A stretch of DNA of 64,000 nucleotides from Cricetomys ansorgei (GCA_026225945.1 JAMJFZ010000109.1:245457-309456), one strand, 5' to 3'; numbered from the stretch's first letter, positions 1-14,129 are shown. The notes: a model not told the origin generated them from the letters alone. A program made the numbers and translations.

Positions 1-1055
1 AATGTGGCAAGAGGAAAAGTTCATTGTGTGGTGCTATCCCTAAACCTATTAAACTGTGATGATGGCGACACCGAGTCTTTCAGAAAAGAGCATGGCTACC
101 CATGAAACTGGAACAGGACTCATACTGCTTGCTAAATTAATGCAGTCCGGTTTGGCCGGACTTCTATCTGTCAGAGTAAAGTGACATCTGTCCCCTCACA
201 AGAAAGCTTGGAAACTGCCGCCATAAGCCATCTGAATGAAACCTAGTATAGGGACCTAAGTCTCTATTATGACCATGATGAGTGGTGTGGAAAAAGGATA
301 TTAACCTCAACGAGGGTATATACAATGCTGGCTCTTGGCTACTGTGTAGGTAAATGATGGCAGTGGGAGTCCTGGAAGGGAGGACTGCTTCCTTCTGCTG
401 CTTTTTAATGTTGCATGGTGGTGTATGACAGCATGTTATCTTTCTCATACATACTTGAAATGATGTGAAGCCAAATCCTTGGAAGCAAAGGGGAAGGTTG
501 TTCTGAAGAGACGTCTTGGGAGAAAGCATATGTATTCTCCCGGCTCCGATTCTCATTATAAAAGGGGACTTCAGTATCTATAAAGAAGACAGAAACAGAA
601 GACAAAGGTTAAAAATGAGAATGTGTGGTGCTCAGAAATAACCTCCAAGCAAAACTCTATATTCATAAAATGATTTTATGTTGCAAAAGTGGCTCATTAT
701 TAACTGCATCTGACTTCTTCAGAGGCCTCACATTGATTCCCTCCATGGTGGCCCAGGACCAGCTAACCAGCTGTAATTCCACTTCCAATGAGGCCTGACA
801 TCCTTTTCTAGCCTCCACACATACTGCACGTTGGTGGCAGAAAGAGACACATGAAGGCAAAATACCCATAGACTTAAAAAGGATATCATAATTAATAAGG
901 AACAGAGAATTAAGAGTTTTAGTAAGCACTTTAAAAGCATCCTGGGGATGATCTATGTTGACTTTTACTCTTTTAGTCTCCTTTTAGTATGCTTTTCCTC
1001 TAGCAATCTCCATGACCCTCCCTTTGAATCCTGTCTATTATTTCCTGGTGAGATT

Positions 1056-1175
1056 TCTTTTTTTTTTGTTAAGACAGGGTTTCTCTGATGTAACTCTGGC
1101 TGTCCAGGAGTTCACAGAGATGTGCCTAGCTTCCTTCCTAAGGCGTGTGCCACCACTACCTGGTCTATCTCTTTT
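1056..1175 (-). repeat. B1 SINE, internally deleted (in each unit)
   Basis: The T-run followed by gacagggtttctctg and the gttcacagagatgtgcctag / gtgtgccaccactacctgg stretches read as the reverse complement of B1, with a central deletion. Matching copies lie near 3,985, 6,910, 9,835 and 12,763. Confidence 0.85.
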
Positions 1176-1572
1176 ACTATACCCCACTATCCTTTCTTGA
1201 TGTATTATTGTCCACAGAAGGTACTGCTTGACATATCTAATATGTACTCATAATTTACCCACTGTTCTTATTCATGGGAATACAGGAGGCTAATTGCTAC
1301 TGGCCTAAGCCAGAGCAGTTATAGACCATGGTGCTCTGCTAGCCACCGGAAATGCTTTGGAAAATTTGTGAAGTAAAGCATGGTTGTCTTTATTCAGAGT
1401 CTTGTGTCAGAAGAATTTCTGATTAATATATTTTTAAGCTAGATAACTAGAGTGGCTAAATGTGAAACATAGGAGTTATACAGAAAACAAGTTCCTATGT
1501 AATTTTCCTCATTTCATATATTCTATTTACAAAAGTAATAGCTCGTTAGAATCAATTTTGATCACACCCCTA

Positions 1573-1630
1573 GAAAGGGTTTCTCTGTTTTAACTCTGGA
1601 AGTCCTGTAACTCACTCTGCATACCAGCCT
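1573..1630 (-). repeat. truncated B1 at the unit junction
   Basis: agaaagggtttctctg...gtaactcactctgcataccagcct is the 3' half of an antisense B1 that stops abruptly at the unit junction. It recurs near 4,500, 7,430 and 10,350 and is full length only at the right end of the array. Confidence 0.85.
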
Positions 1631-4558
1631 CACATGATGAAGCTACCTAAAAGAAACACCAATTGGGTGATGATAATACTTTTGACTCAGCTTTGCTCAG
1701 AAGATTCTGCCAATATTGGAATAGGCAATAGGAGCCAGAGGTTCAGAGCAGAATCTAGGCCCAGCGTCTGATGGGATCACCACATTCTAGACTAGTCAGA
1801 GAATTACAGTGACCGTCTGTCCAAAGGAAAAAAAAAACTGTACAGGGACACATTTCCAATACTTTTTCTCGTACATATTTCAGCCTTCCTTATGGTTGCA
1901 TGCTGCTTGGACTTCTGACAACTTCTTTAGTGACTTAGTAATAGGATGCAGTGTCAGTTGGATTTCTCATAGTTAGAGTAAGTCAGAGGAGTTAGACAAT
2001 TTGCTCCTGAGGATGAAGATGACAAGGCAGGCAGACAGGAACTGGGCTTAGATAAAAAAAAAACAGCTTCAGGGGACTGTGGATGGAAAAGCATGTTAGC
2101 TACATTTAAAGGCATCGAAGATTTTTAGAAGTTAAGTCCAGTTCTCCAGCTTTAGACAGATTAAGACAGGCAGAAAGGGCTGTTCCATTAGCAGTGTGAA
2201 ACAGTAACAGTTACAATCCACCTCCAATCAAAGAAGGCTTGAGAGCCCAGATCCAAGTTGGTAGAAAACAGCTACATTTTAAGAAAACAAATATAATACA
2301 TTATTTCTTAGAGAAGGGGAGGTTACAGAAGGGTTCCTCTGTGTCTGCCTGACTGTTTCGAAACTTGCTCTGTTGACCAGGCTGGCCTTGAACTCAGAAA
2401 CTCCCGTGCCTCTGCTGCCTGAATGCTGTGATTAAACGCATGCATGCATTACCACTGACTAGCCAAACGAATTAATTTTTACAGAAAAGAGTCAAACAGG
2501 AATATCAAAAGTGTGACTCTGAAATACAAATTTATAGGTTAGAGAAAGGATCCAGTGGTCAAGTCCAGGTATTACTATGGACCCAAGTTTAGTTTGCAGC
2601 CCTGACATTAAGCTTCTCAGAACTGCCTGTTACTCCAGCTCCAGAGAATACAATACTGTCTTCTCGATGGCACCCACACTCACTGTACTCTGTGTACATA
2701 CCCCAACAATGTCACAAAAAAATTTTAATCTTTAATAAAATTATGCAAATTCACAAAACTTATGCCAGTAATACCACAGAAGAAGTTTGATATTTCTGCT
2801 TGACCAAGGCTCTTGGGCCCCTTTTCTATATAAATACATTAAAGCATTAAGGTGACTGAAAATGAGGGAAAAAAGCCACTAAGTGCTTACTATCCTCAAG
2901 ATTTTGAACCAGCTGGGAAAATGTGGCAAGAGGAAATGTTCATTGTGTGGTGCTATCCCTAAACCTATTATAACTGTGATGATGGACACACCGAGTCTTT
3001 CAGAAAAGAGCATGGCTACCCATGAAACTGGAACAGGACTCATACTGCTTGCTAAATTAATGCAGTCCGGTTTGGAAGGATTTTCTATCTGTCAGAGTAA
3101 AGGCACATCTGTCCCCTCACAAGAAAGCTTGGAAACTGCCGCCATAAGCCATCTGAATAAAACCTAGTATGGGGACCTAAGTCTCTGTTATGACCATGAT
3201 GAGTGGTGAGGAAATAAATGGTATTAACCTCAACGAGGGTATATACAATGCTGGCTCTTGGCTACTGTGTAGGTAAATGATGGCAGTGGGAGTCCTGGAA
3301 GGGAGGACTGCTTCCTTCTGCTGCTTTTTAATGTTGCATGGTGGTGTATGACAGCATGTTAATCTTTCTCATACATACTTGAAATGATGTGAAGCCAAGT
3401 CCTTGGAAGCAAAGGGAAAAGGTTGTTCTGAAGAGACGTCTTGGGAGAAAGCATATGTATTCTGCCGGCTCCGATTCTCATTATAAAAGGGGACTTCAGT
3501 ATCTATAAAGAAGACAGAAACAGAAGACAAAGGTTAAAAATGAGAATGTGTGGTGCTCAGAAATAACCTCCAAGCAAAACTCTATATTCATAAAATAATT
3601 TTGGGTTGCAAAAGTGGCTCATTATTAACTGCATCTGACTTCTTCAGAGGCCTCACGTTTGATTCCCTCCATGGTGGCCCAGGACCAGCTAACCAGCTGT
3701 AATTCCACTTCCAATGAGGCCTGACATCCTTTTCTAGCCTCCACACATACTGCACGTTGGTGGCAGAAAGAGACACATGAAGGCAAAATACCCATAGACT
3801 TAAAAAGGATATCATAATTAATAAGGAACAGATAATTAAGAGTTTTAGTAAGCACTTTAAAAGCATCCTGGGGATGATCTATGTTGACTTTTACTCTTTT
3901 AGTCTCCTTTTAGTATGCTTTTCCTCTAGCAATCTCCATGACCCTCCCTTTGAATCCTGTCTATTATTTCCTGGTGAGATTTCTTTTTTTTTTTGTTAAG
4001 ACAGGGTTTCTCTGATGTAACTCTGGCTGTCCAGGAGTTCACAGAGATGTGCCTAGCTTCCTTCCTAAGGCGTGTGCCACCACTACCTGGTCTATCTCTT
4101 TTAGTATACCCCACTATCCTTTCTTGATGTATTATTGTCCACAGAAGGTACTGCTTGACATAGCTAATATGTACTCATAATTTACCCACTGTTCTTCTTC
4201 ATGGGAATACAGGAGGCTAATTGCTACTGGCCTAAGCCAGAGCAGTTATAGACCATAGTGCTCTGCTAACCACCGGAAATGCTTTGGAAAATTTGTGAAG
4301 TAAAGCATGGTTGTCTTTATTCAGAGTCTTGTGTCAGAAAGAATTTCTGATTAATATATTTTTAAGCTAGCTAAGTAGAGTGGCTAAATGTGAAGCATAG
4401 GAGTTATACAGAAAACAAGTTCCTATGTAATTGTCCTCATTTCATATATTCTATTTACAAAAGTAATAGCTCGTTAGAATCAATTTTGATCACACCCCTA
4501 GAAAGGGTTTCTCTGTTTTAACTCTGGTAGTCCTGTAACTCACTCTGCAGACCAGCCT
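1631..4558. repeat. macrosatellite unit 2 (2,928 bp)
   Basis: Full unit from cacatgatgaag to the next B1 junction. Its first part carries the A variant (for example gacagattaag near 2,155 and ttatgccagtaa near 2,760), shared with unit 5. Confidence 0.9.
2325..2463 (-). repeat. B1 SINE within the unit
   Basis: Antisense B1 with the diagnostic ctctgttgaccaggctggc and cttgaactcagaaac segments. It recurs near 5,260, 8,185 and 11,115. Confidence 0.88.
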
Positions 4559-7493
4559 CACATGATGAAGCTACCTAAAAGAAACACCAATCGGGTGATG
4601 ATAATACTTTTGACTCAGCTTTGCTCAGAAGATTCTGCCAATATTGGAATAGGCAATAGGAGCCAGAGGTTCAGAGCAGAATCTAGGCCCAGAGTCTGAC
4701 GGGATCACCACATTCTAGACTAGTCAGAGAATTACAGTGACCGTCTGTCCAAAGAAAAAAAAAACTGTACAGGGACACATTTCCAATACTTTTTCTCGTA
4801 CATATTTCAGCCTTCCTTATGGTTGCATGCTGCTTGGACTTCTGACAACTGCTTTAGTGAGTTAGTAACAGGATGCAGTGTCAGTTGGATTTGTCATAGT
4901 TAGAGTAAGTCAGAGGAGTTAGACAATTTGCTCCTGAGGATGAAGATGACAAGGCAGGCAGACAGGAACTGGGCTTAGATAAAAAAAAAAACAACTTCAG
5001 AGGACTGTGGATGGAAAAGCATGTTAGCTACATTTAAAGGCATCGAAGATTTTTAGAAGTTAAGTCCAGTTCTCCAGCTTTAGACATATTAAGACAGGCA
5101 GAAAGGGCTGTTCCATTAGCAGTGTGAAACAGTAACAGTTACAATTCACCTCCAATCAAAGAAGGCTTGAGAGCCCAGATCCAAGTTGGTAGAAAACAGC
5201 TACATTTTAAGAAAACAAATATAATACATTATTTCTTAGGGAAGGGGAGGTTACAGAAGGGTTTCTCTGTGTCTGCCTGACTGTTTCGAAACTTGCTCTG
5301 TTGACCAGGCTGGCCTTGAACTCAGAAACCCCCGTGCCTCTGCTGCCTGAATGCTGTGATTAAACGACATGCATGCATTACCACTGACTAGCCAAACGAA
5401 TTAATTTTTACAGAAAAGAGTCAAACAGGAATATCAAAAGTGTGACTCTGAAATGCAAATTTATAGGTTAGAGAAAGGATTCAGTGGTCAAGTCCAGGTA
5501 TTACTATGGACCCAAGTTTAGTTTGCAGCCCTGACATTAAGCTTCTCAGAACTGCCTGTTACTCCAGCTCCAGAGAATCCAATACTGTCTTCTCGATGGC
5601 ACCCACACTCACTGTACTCTGTGTACATACCCCAACAATGTCAAAAACAATTTAAATCTTTAATAAAAATATGCAAATTTCACAAAACTTACGCCAATAA
5701 TACCACAGAAGAAGTTTGATATTTCTGCTTGACCAAGTCTCTTGGGCCCCTTTTCTATATAAATACATTAAAGCATTAAGGTGACTGAAAATGAGGGAAA
5801 AAAGCCACTAAGTGCTTACTATCCTCAAGATTTTGAACCAGCTGGGATAATGTGGCAAGAGGAAAAGTTCATTGTGTGGTGCTATCCCTAAACCTATTAT
5901 AACTGTGATGATGGCCACACCGAGTCTTTCAGAAAAGAGCATGGCTACCCATGAAACTGGAACAGGACTCATACTGCTTGCTAAATTAATGCAGTCCGGT
6001 TTGGCCGGACTTCTATCTGTCAGAGTAAAGTCACATCTGTCCCCTCACAAGAAAGCTTGGAAACTGCCGCCATAAGCCATCTGAATAAAACCTAGTATGG
6101 GGACCTAAGTCTCTGTTATGACCATGATGAGTGGCGAGGAAATAAATGGTATTAACCTCAACGAGGGTATATACAATGCTGGCTCTTGGCTACTGTGTAG
6201 GTAAATGATGGCAGTGGGAGTCCTGGAAGGGAGGACTGCTTCCTTCTGCTGCTTTTTAATGTTGCATGGTGGTGTATGACAGCATGTTATCTTTCTCATA
6301 CATACTTGAAATGATGTGAAGCCAAGTCCTTGGAAGCAAAGGGAAAAGGTTGTTCTGAAGAGACGTCTTGGGAGAAAGCATATGTATTCTGCCGGCTCCG
6401 ATTCTCATTATAAAAGGGGACTTCAGTATCTATAAAGAAGACAGAAACAGAAGACAAAGGTTAAAAATGAGAATGTGTGGTGCTCAGAAATAACCTCCAA
6501 GCAAAACTCTATATTCATAAAATGATTTTAGGTTGCAAAAGTGGCTCATTATTAACTGCATCTGACTTCTTCAGAGGCCTCACTTTGATTCCCTCCATGG
6601 TGGCCCAGGACCAGCTAACCAGCTGTAATTCCACTTCCAATGAGGCCTGACATCCTTTTCTAGCCTCCACACATACTGCACGTTGGTGGTAGAAAGAGAC
6701 ACATGAAGGCAAAATACCCATAGACTTAAAAAGGATATCATAATTAATAAGGAACAGATAATTAAGAGTTTTAGTAAGCACTTTAAAAGCATCCTGGGGA
6801 TGATCTATGTTGACTTTTACTCTTTTAGTCTCCTTTTAGTATGCTTTTCCTCTAGCAATCTCCATGACCCTCCCTTTGAATCCTGTCTATTATTTCCTGG
6901 TGAGATTTCTTTTTTTTTTTGTTAAGACAGGGTTTCTCTGATGTAACTCTGGCTGTCCAGGAGTTCACAGAGATGTGCCTAGCTTCCTTCCTAAGGCGTG
7001 TGCCACCACTACCTGGTCTATCTCTTTTAGTATACCCCACTATCCTTTCTTGATGTATTATTGTCCACAGAAGGTACTGCTTGACATAGCTAATATGTAC
7101 TCATAATTTACCCACTGTTCTTCTTCATGGGAATACAGGAGGCTAATTGCTACTGGCCTAAGCCAGAGCAGTTATAGACCATAGTGCTCTGCTAACCACC
7201 GGAAATGCTTTGGAAAATTTGTGAAGTAAAGCATGGTTGTCTTTATTCAGAGTCTTGTGTCAGAAGAATTTCTGATTAATATATTTTTAAGCTAGCTAAG
7301 TAGAGTGGCTAAATGTGAAGCATAGGAGTTATACAGAAAACAAGTTCCTATGTAATTTTCCTCATTTCATATATTCTATTTACAAAAGTAATAGCTCGTT
7401 AGAATCAATTTTGATCACACCCCTAGAAAGGGTTTCTCTGTTTTAACTCTGGTAGTCCTGTAACTCACTCTGCAGACCAGCCTCACATGATGA
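4559..7493. repeat. macrosatellite unit 3 (2,935 bp)
   Basis: Full unit. Its first part carries the B variant (gacatattaag near 5,088; ttacgccaataa near 5,689), shared with unit 4. Confidence 0.9.
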
Positions 7494-10410
7494 AGCTACC
7501 TAAAAGAAACACCAATCGGGTGATGATAATACTTTTGACTCAGCTTTGCTCAGAAGATTCTGCCAATATTGGAATAGGCAATAGGAGCCAGAGGTTCAGA
7601 GCAGAATCTAGGCCCAGAGTCTGACGGGATCACCACATTCTAGACTAGTCAGAGAATTACAGTGACCGTCTGTCCAAAGAAAAAAAAACTGTACAGGGAC
7701 ACATTTCCAATACTTTTTCTCGTACATATTTCAGCCTTCCTTATGGTTGCATGCTGCTTGGACTTCTGACAACTGCTTTAGTGAGTTAGTAATAGGATGC
7801 AGTGTCAGTTGGATTTGTCATAGTTAGAGTAAGTCAGAGGAGTTAGACAATTTGCTCCTGAGGATGAAGATGACAAGGCAGGCAGACAGGAACTGGGCTT
7901 AGATACAAACAAAAGACAGCGTCAGGGGACTGTGGATGGAAAAGCATGTTAGCTACATTTAAAGGCATCGAAGATTTTTAGAAGTTAAGTCCAGTTCTCC
8001 AGCTTTAGACATATTAAGACAGGCAGAAAGGGCTGTTCCATTAGCAGTGTGAAACAGTATCAGTTACAATTCACCTCCAATCAAAGAAGGCTTGAGAGCC
8101 CAGATCCAAGTTGGTAGAAAACAGCTACATTTTAGGAAAACAAATATAATACATTATTTCTTAGGGAAGGGGATGTTACAGAAAGGGTTTCTCTGTGTCT
8201 GCCTGACTGTTTCGAAACTTGCTCTGTTGACCAGGCTGGCCTTGAACTCAGAAACCCCCGTGCCTCTGCTGCCTGAATGCTGTGATAAAGGCATGCATGC
8301 ATTACCACTGACTAGCCAAACGAATTAATTTTTACAGAAAAGAGTCAAACAGGAATATCAAAAGTGTGACTCTGAAATGCAAATTTATAGGTTAGAGAAA
8401 GGATTCAGTGGTCAAGTCCAGGTATTACTATGGACCCAAGTTTAGTTTGCAGCCCTGACATTAAGCTTCTCAGAACTGCCTGTTACTCCAGCTCCAGAGA
8501 ATACAATACTGTCTTCTCGATGGCACCCACACTCACTGTACTCTGTGTACATACCCCAACAATGTCAAAAACAATTTAAATCTTTAATAAAAATATGCAA
8601 ATTCACAAAACTTACGCCAATAATACCACAGAAGAAGTTTGATATTTCTGCTTGACCAAGTCTCTTGGGCCCCTTTTCTATATAAATACATTAAAGCATT
8701 AAGGTGACTGAAAATGAGGGAAAAAAGCCACTAAGTGCTTACTATCCTCAAGATTTTGAACCAGCTGGGATAATGTGGCAAGAGGAAAAGTTCATTGTGT
8801 GGTGCTATCCCTAAACCTATTATAACTGTGATGATGGACACACCGAGTCTTTCAGAAAAGAGCATGGCTACCCATGAAACTGGAACAGGACTCATACTGC
8901 TTGCTAAATTAATGCAATCTGGTTTGGAAGGATTTTTTTTCTGACAGAGTAAAGGCACATCTGACCCTTCACAAGAAAGCTTGGAAACTGCCTCCATAAG
9001 CCATCTGAATAAAACCTAGTATGGGGACCTAAGTCTCTGTTATAACCATGATGAGTGGCGAGGAAATAAATGGTATTAACCCAACGAGGGTATATACAAT
9101 GCTGGCTCTTGGCTACTGTGTAGGTAAATGATGGCACTTGGGAGTCCTGGAAGGGAGGACTGCTTCCTTCTGCTGCTTTTTAAAGTTGCATGGTGGTGTA
9201 TGACAGCATGGTATCTTTCTCATACATACTTGAAATGATGTGAAGCCAAGTCCTTGGAAGCAAAGGGAAAAGGTTGTTCTGAAGAGACGTCTTGGGAGAA
9301 AGCATATGTATTCTGCTGGCTCCGATTCTCATTATAAAAGGGAACTTCAGTATCTATAAAGGAGACAGAAACAGAAGACAAAGGTTAAAAATGAGAATGT
9401 GTGGTGCTCAGAAATAACCTCCAAGCAAAACTCTACATTCATAAAATAATTTTGGGTTGCAGAAGTGGCTCATTATTAACTGCAACTGACTTCTTCAGAG
9501 GCCTCACGTTTGACCCCCTCCATGGTGGCCCACGACCAGCTAACCAGCTGTAATTCCACTTCCAATGAGGCCTGACATCCTTTTCTAGCCTCCACACATA
9601 CTGCACGTTGGTGGCAGAAAGAGACACATGAAGGCAAAATCACCCATACACTTAAAAAGGATATCATAATTAATAAGGAACAGATAATTAAGAGTTTTAG
9701 TAGCACTTTAAAAGCATCCTGAGGATGATCTATGTTGACTTTTACTCTTTTAGTCTCCTTTTAGTATGCTTTTCCTCTAGCAATCTACATGACCCTCCCT
9801 TTGAATCCTGTCTATTATTTCCTGGTGAGATTTCTTTTTTTTGTTAAGACAGGGTTTCTCTGATGTAACTCTGGCTGTCCAGGAGTTCACAGAGATGTGC
9901 CTAGCTTCCTTCCCAAGGCGTGTGCCACCACTACCTGGTCTATCTCTTTTAGTATACCCCACTCTCCTTTCTTGATGTATTATTGTCCACAGAAGGTACT
10001 GCTTGACATAGCTAGTATGTACTCATAATTTACCCACTGTTCTTCTTCATGGGAATACAGGAGGCTAATTGCTACTGGCCTAAGCCAGAGCAGTTATAGA
10101 CCATAGTGCTCAGCTAACCTCCGGAAATGCTTTGGAAAATTTGTGAAGTAAAGCATGGTTGTCTTTATTCAGAGTCTTGTGTCAGAAGATGAATTTCTGA
10201 TTAATATATTTTTACAGCTATCTAAGTACAGTGGCTAAATGTGAAGCATAGGAGTTATACAGAAAACAAGTTCCTATGTAATTGTCCTCATTTCATACAT
10301 TCTTTTTACAAAAGTAATAGCTCGTTAGAATCAATTTTGTTCACACCCCTAGAAAGGGTTTACCCTGTTTTAACTCTGGTAGTCCTGTAACTCACTCTGC
10401 AGACCAGCCT
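7494..10410. repeat. macrosatellite unit 4 (2,917 bp)
   Basis: Full unit with the B variant in its first part, so it is closest to unit 3 there. Its second part resembles unit 5 more than unit 3 at several sites (caactgacttcttc and cccacgaccagc near 9,480-9,540). Confidence 0.9.
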
Positions 10411-13336
10411 CACATGATGAAGCTACCTGAAAGAAACACCAATCGGGTGATGATAATACTTTTGACTCAGCTTTGCTCAGAAGATTCTGCCAATATTGGA
10501 ATAGGCAATAGGAGCCAGAGGTTCAGAGCAGAATCTAGGCCCAGAGTCTGAAGGATCACCACATTCTAGACTAGTCAGGGAATTACAGTGACCGTCTGTC
10601 CAAAGAAAAAAAAACTGTACAGGGACACATTTCCAATACTTTTTCTTGTACATATATCAGCCTTCCTTATGGTTGCATGCTGCTTGGACTTCTGACAACT
10701 GCTTTAGGAGTTATTAACAGGATGCAGTGTCAGTTGGATTTGTCATAGTTAGAGTAAGTCAGAGGAGTTAGACAATTTGCTCCTGAGGATGAAGATGACA
10801 AGGCAGGCAGACAGGAACTGGGCTTAGATGAAAAAAAAAAAAAACTTCAGAGGACTGTGGATGGAAAAGCATGTTAGCTACATTTAAAGGCATCGAAGAT
10901 TTTTAGAAGTTAAGTCCAGTTCTCCAGCTTTAGACAGATTAAGACAGGCAGAAAGGGCTGTTCCATTAGCAGTGTGAAACAGTAACAGTTACAATCCACC
11001 TCCAATCAAAGAAGGCTTGAGAGCCCAGATCCAAGTTGGTAGAAAACAGCTACATTTTAAGAAAACAAATATAATACATTATTTCTTAGAGAATGGGAGG
11101 TTACAGAAGGGTTCCTCTGTGTCTGCCTGACTGTTTCGAAACTTGCTCTGTTGACCAGGCTGGCCTTGAACTCAGAAACTCCCGTGCCTCTGCTGCCTGA
11201 ATGCTGTGATTAAACGCATGCATGCATTACCACTGACTAGCCAAACGAATTAATTTTTACAGAAAAGAGTCAAACAGGAATATCAAAAGTGTGACTCTGA
11301 AATACAAATTTATTGGTTAGAGAAAGGATCCAGTGGTCAAGTCCAGGTATTACTATGGACCCCAAGTTTAGTTTGTAGCCCTGACATTAAGCTTCTCAGA
11401 ACTGCCTGTTACTCCAGCTCCAGAGAATACAATACTGTCTTCTCGATGGCACCCACACTCACTGTACTCTGTGTACATACCCCAACAATGTCACAAAAAA
11501 ATTTTAATCTTTAATAAAATTATGCAAATTCACAAAACTTATGCCAGTAATACCACAGAAGAAGTTTGATATTTCTGCTTGACCAAGGCTCTTGGGCCCC
11601 TTTTCTATATAAATACATTAAAGCATTAAGGTGACTGAAAATGAGGGAAAAAAGCCACTAAGTGCTTACTATCCTCAAGATTTTGAACCAGCTGGGAAAA
11701 TGTGGCAAGAGGAAATGTTCATTGTGTCGTGCTATCCCTAAACCTATTATAACTGTGATGATGGCGACACCGAGTTTTTCAGAAAAGAGCATGGATACCC
11801 GTGAAATCAGAATAGCACTCATACTGCTTGCTAAATTAATGCAATCTGGTTTGGCCGGAATTCTATCTGTCAGAGTAAAGTCACATCTGTCCCCTCACAA
11901 GAAAGCTTGGAAACTGCCTACATGAGCCATCTGAATAAAACCTAGTATGGGGACCTAAGTCTCCGTTATGACCATGATGAGTGGCGAGGAAATAAAGGGT
12001 ATTAACCCCAACGAGGGTATATACAATGCTGGCTCTTGGCTACTGTGTAGGTAAATGATGGCAATGGGAGGCCTGGAAGGGAGGACTGCTTCCCTCTGCT
12101 GCTTTGTAAACTTGCATGGTGGTGTATGACAGCACGGTATCTTTCTCATACATACTTGAAATGATGTGAAGCCAAGGCCTTGGAGGCATAGGGAAAAGGT
12201 AGTTCTGAAGAAACGTCTTGGGAGTAAGCATATGTATTCTGCTGGCTCCGTTTCTCATTATGAAAGGGGACTTCAGTATCTATAAAGGAGACAGAAACAG
12301 AAGACAAAGGTTAAAAATGAGAACGTGTGGTGCTCAGGAATAACCTGTAAGCAAAACTCTATATTCATAAAATAATTTTGGGTTGCAGAAGTGGCTCAGT
12401 ATTAACTGCAACTCACTTCTTCACAGGCCTCACGTTTGACCCCCTCCATGGTGGCCCACGACCAGCTAATCAGCTGTAATTCCAGTTCCAATGAGGCCTG
12501 ACATCCTTTTCTAGCCTCCACACATACTGCACGTTGGTGGTAGAAAGAGACACATAAAGGCAAAACACCCATACACTTAAAAAAGATATCATAATTAATA
12601 AGGAACAGATAATTAAGAGTTTTTGTAGCACTTTAAAAGCATCCTGATGATGATCTATGTTGACTTTTACTCTTTTAGTCTCCTTTAGTATGCTTTTCCT
12701 CTGGCAATCTCCATGACCCTCCCTTTGAATCCTGTCTATTATTTCCTGGTGAGATTTCTTTTTTTTTTTTGTTAAGACAGGGTTTCTCTGATGTAACTCT
12801 GGCTGTCCAGGAGTTCACAGAGATGTGCCTAGCTTCCTTCCCAAGGCGTGTGCCACCACTACCTGCTCTATCTCTTTTAGTATACCCCATTCTCCTTTCT
12901 TGATGTGTATTATTCTCCACAGAAGGTACTGCTTGACATAGCTAATATGTACTCATAATTTATCCACCTTTTTTCTTCATGGGAATACAGGAGGCTAATT
13001 GCTACTGGCCTAAGCCAGAGCAGTTATAGACCGTAGTGCTCAGCTAACCTCCGGAAATGCTTTGGAAAATTTGTGAAGTAATGCATGGTTGTCTTTATTC
13101 AGAGTCTTGTGTCAGAAGATGAATTTCTGAATTTCTGATTAATATATTTTTACTTCTAGCTAAGTAGAATGGCTAAATGTGAAGCATAGGTGCTATACAG
13201 AATACAAGGTATCCTTTAATTTTCCTCATTTCATACATTCTTTTTACAAAAGTTAAAATCAATTCTGCCCAACCCCCAAAACAGGATGTCTCTGATTTAA
13301 CTCTGGCAGTCCTGTAACTTACCTTGTAGACCAGGC
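10411..13336. repeat. macrosatellite unit 5 (last, ~2,926 bp)
   Basis: Full-length last unit with the A variant in its first part. Past ~13,200 it departs from the others and runs into a complete B1 rather than the truncated B1 of the other copies, which marks the right edge of the array. Confidence 0.88.
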
Positions 13337-13420
13337 TGGGCTGGGAGTCACAGAGATCTGTCTGCCTCTTCTTGTCCAGTCCCGGGCTTAAACACGTTTG
13401 CCGCCACAACTGCCTGGTTT
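13262..13420 (-). repeat. full-length B1 at array edge
   Basis: Antisense B1 with all parts: tctctgatttaactctggc, gtagaccaggctgg, cacagagatctgtctgcctc and gccgccacaactgcctgg. The part left of ~13,336 aligns with the truncated B1 of the other units. The part to the right is absent from them, so this is the parental context of the array breakpoint. Confidence 0.85.
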
Positions 13421-14129
13421 CATTAGAATCTCATTGAAGAAACATGATTTCTTTCAAAAATATATTTCCCCCTAAAAGTAAGGAAGTAAGATTTCCCCTC
13501 CCTGCCCAGAAGAACCATTTTAGTTTCGGCTGTTCGATGTATTAAAAATCGTAATGTGCTGAAACTAAACGTCTGGATTTAGCAAACATTTCTACCACTT
13601 CTTTAGTGCCAGTTTTTAAATTTTAAACTGATGGTCAAACCTTTTGTTCCCATTAGTTATCTGTTCTCCTTAATTACTGTCTGTTGATAGAAGTTTTTAC
13701 ACTTAACAATAATGTTAGGAGCCACAAATATACCTTAGTTGTGAATCAGGAAACTTAATTACATGTTACATATATTAATTGTCTCCCTCTTTTGAACTCC
13801 GTAACCCTTGTAGCATGTTGCAAAGGCGCTGGGTGAACCAGAATCCCTTTGGGCGATCAGCGGGCTCTATAAGGCCTGCAAGGCCCCAGAACTTCAACTC
13901 CCAGTGGTCATTTCGCTTGACAGTGCTGTGCATGCCTCTAGTGCTGGGGATTCCATGGGCTGGATTCTTAACAAGGCCCATACATGTAAGGAGAGAAAGG
14001 TGTGCGTTGCTCTGTACACACGCTGTGCCATAATAGGTGTTCTAAGCAGGTAGCTGGTTAAGCATCTGGCCCACAAGTGAGGTGAGAAGGTGAGGAAAGA
14101 ATGGGCAGAGAAGAAATGATACACCCACA
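13421..14129. other. unique sequence, no gene recognised
   Basis: AT-rich to ~13,780, then mixed sequence with short frames on both strands around 13,780-14,030. I see no repeat family, splice structure or protein similarity. Confidence 0.6.

Larger units (their letters stand above)
1..1630. repeat. macrosatellite unit 1, partial (right part)
   Basis: The right 1.63 kb of a unit, ending at the junction where a truncated B1 (ending ...accagcct) meets the unit start cacatgatgaag at 1,631. Confidence 0.9.
1..13336. repeat. 2.92-kb macrosatellite array
   Basis: The same ~2.92-kb sequence recurs head to tail. An anchor beginning aatgtggcaagagg starts at 1, 2,920, 5,849, 8,772 and 11,699, giving periods of 2,919, 2,929, 2,923 and 2,927 bp. 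Copies differ by scattered substitutions and small indels (by eye a few percent), with the last tail most diverged. Each unit contains several antisense B1 pieces and AT-rich unique sequence. No reading frame stays open across units, so I see no gene; the repeated short frames of 60-90 codons are shared by descent and drift between copies. The array runs off the left edge of the window. Confidence 0.97.

Noticed and set aside
2883..11925. 60-94-codon frames repeated in each macrosatellite unit
   Set aside because: Length and frame differ between copies and indels are not multiples of three, so there is no selection for coding.
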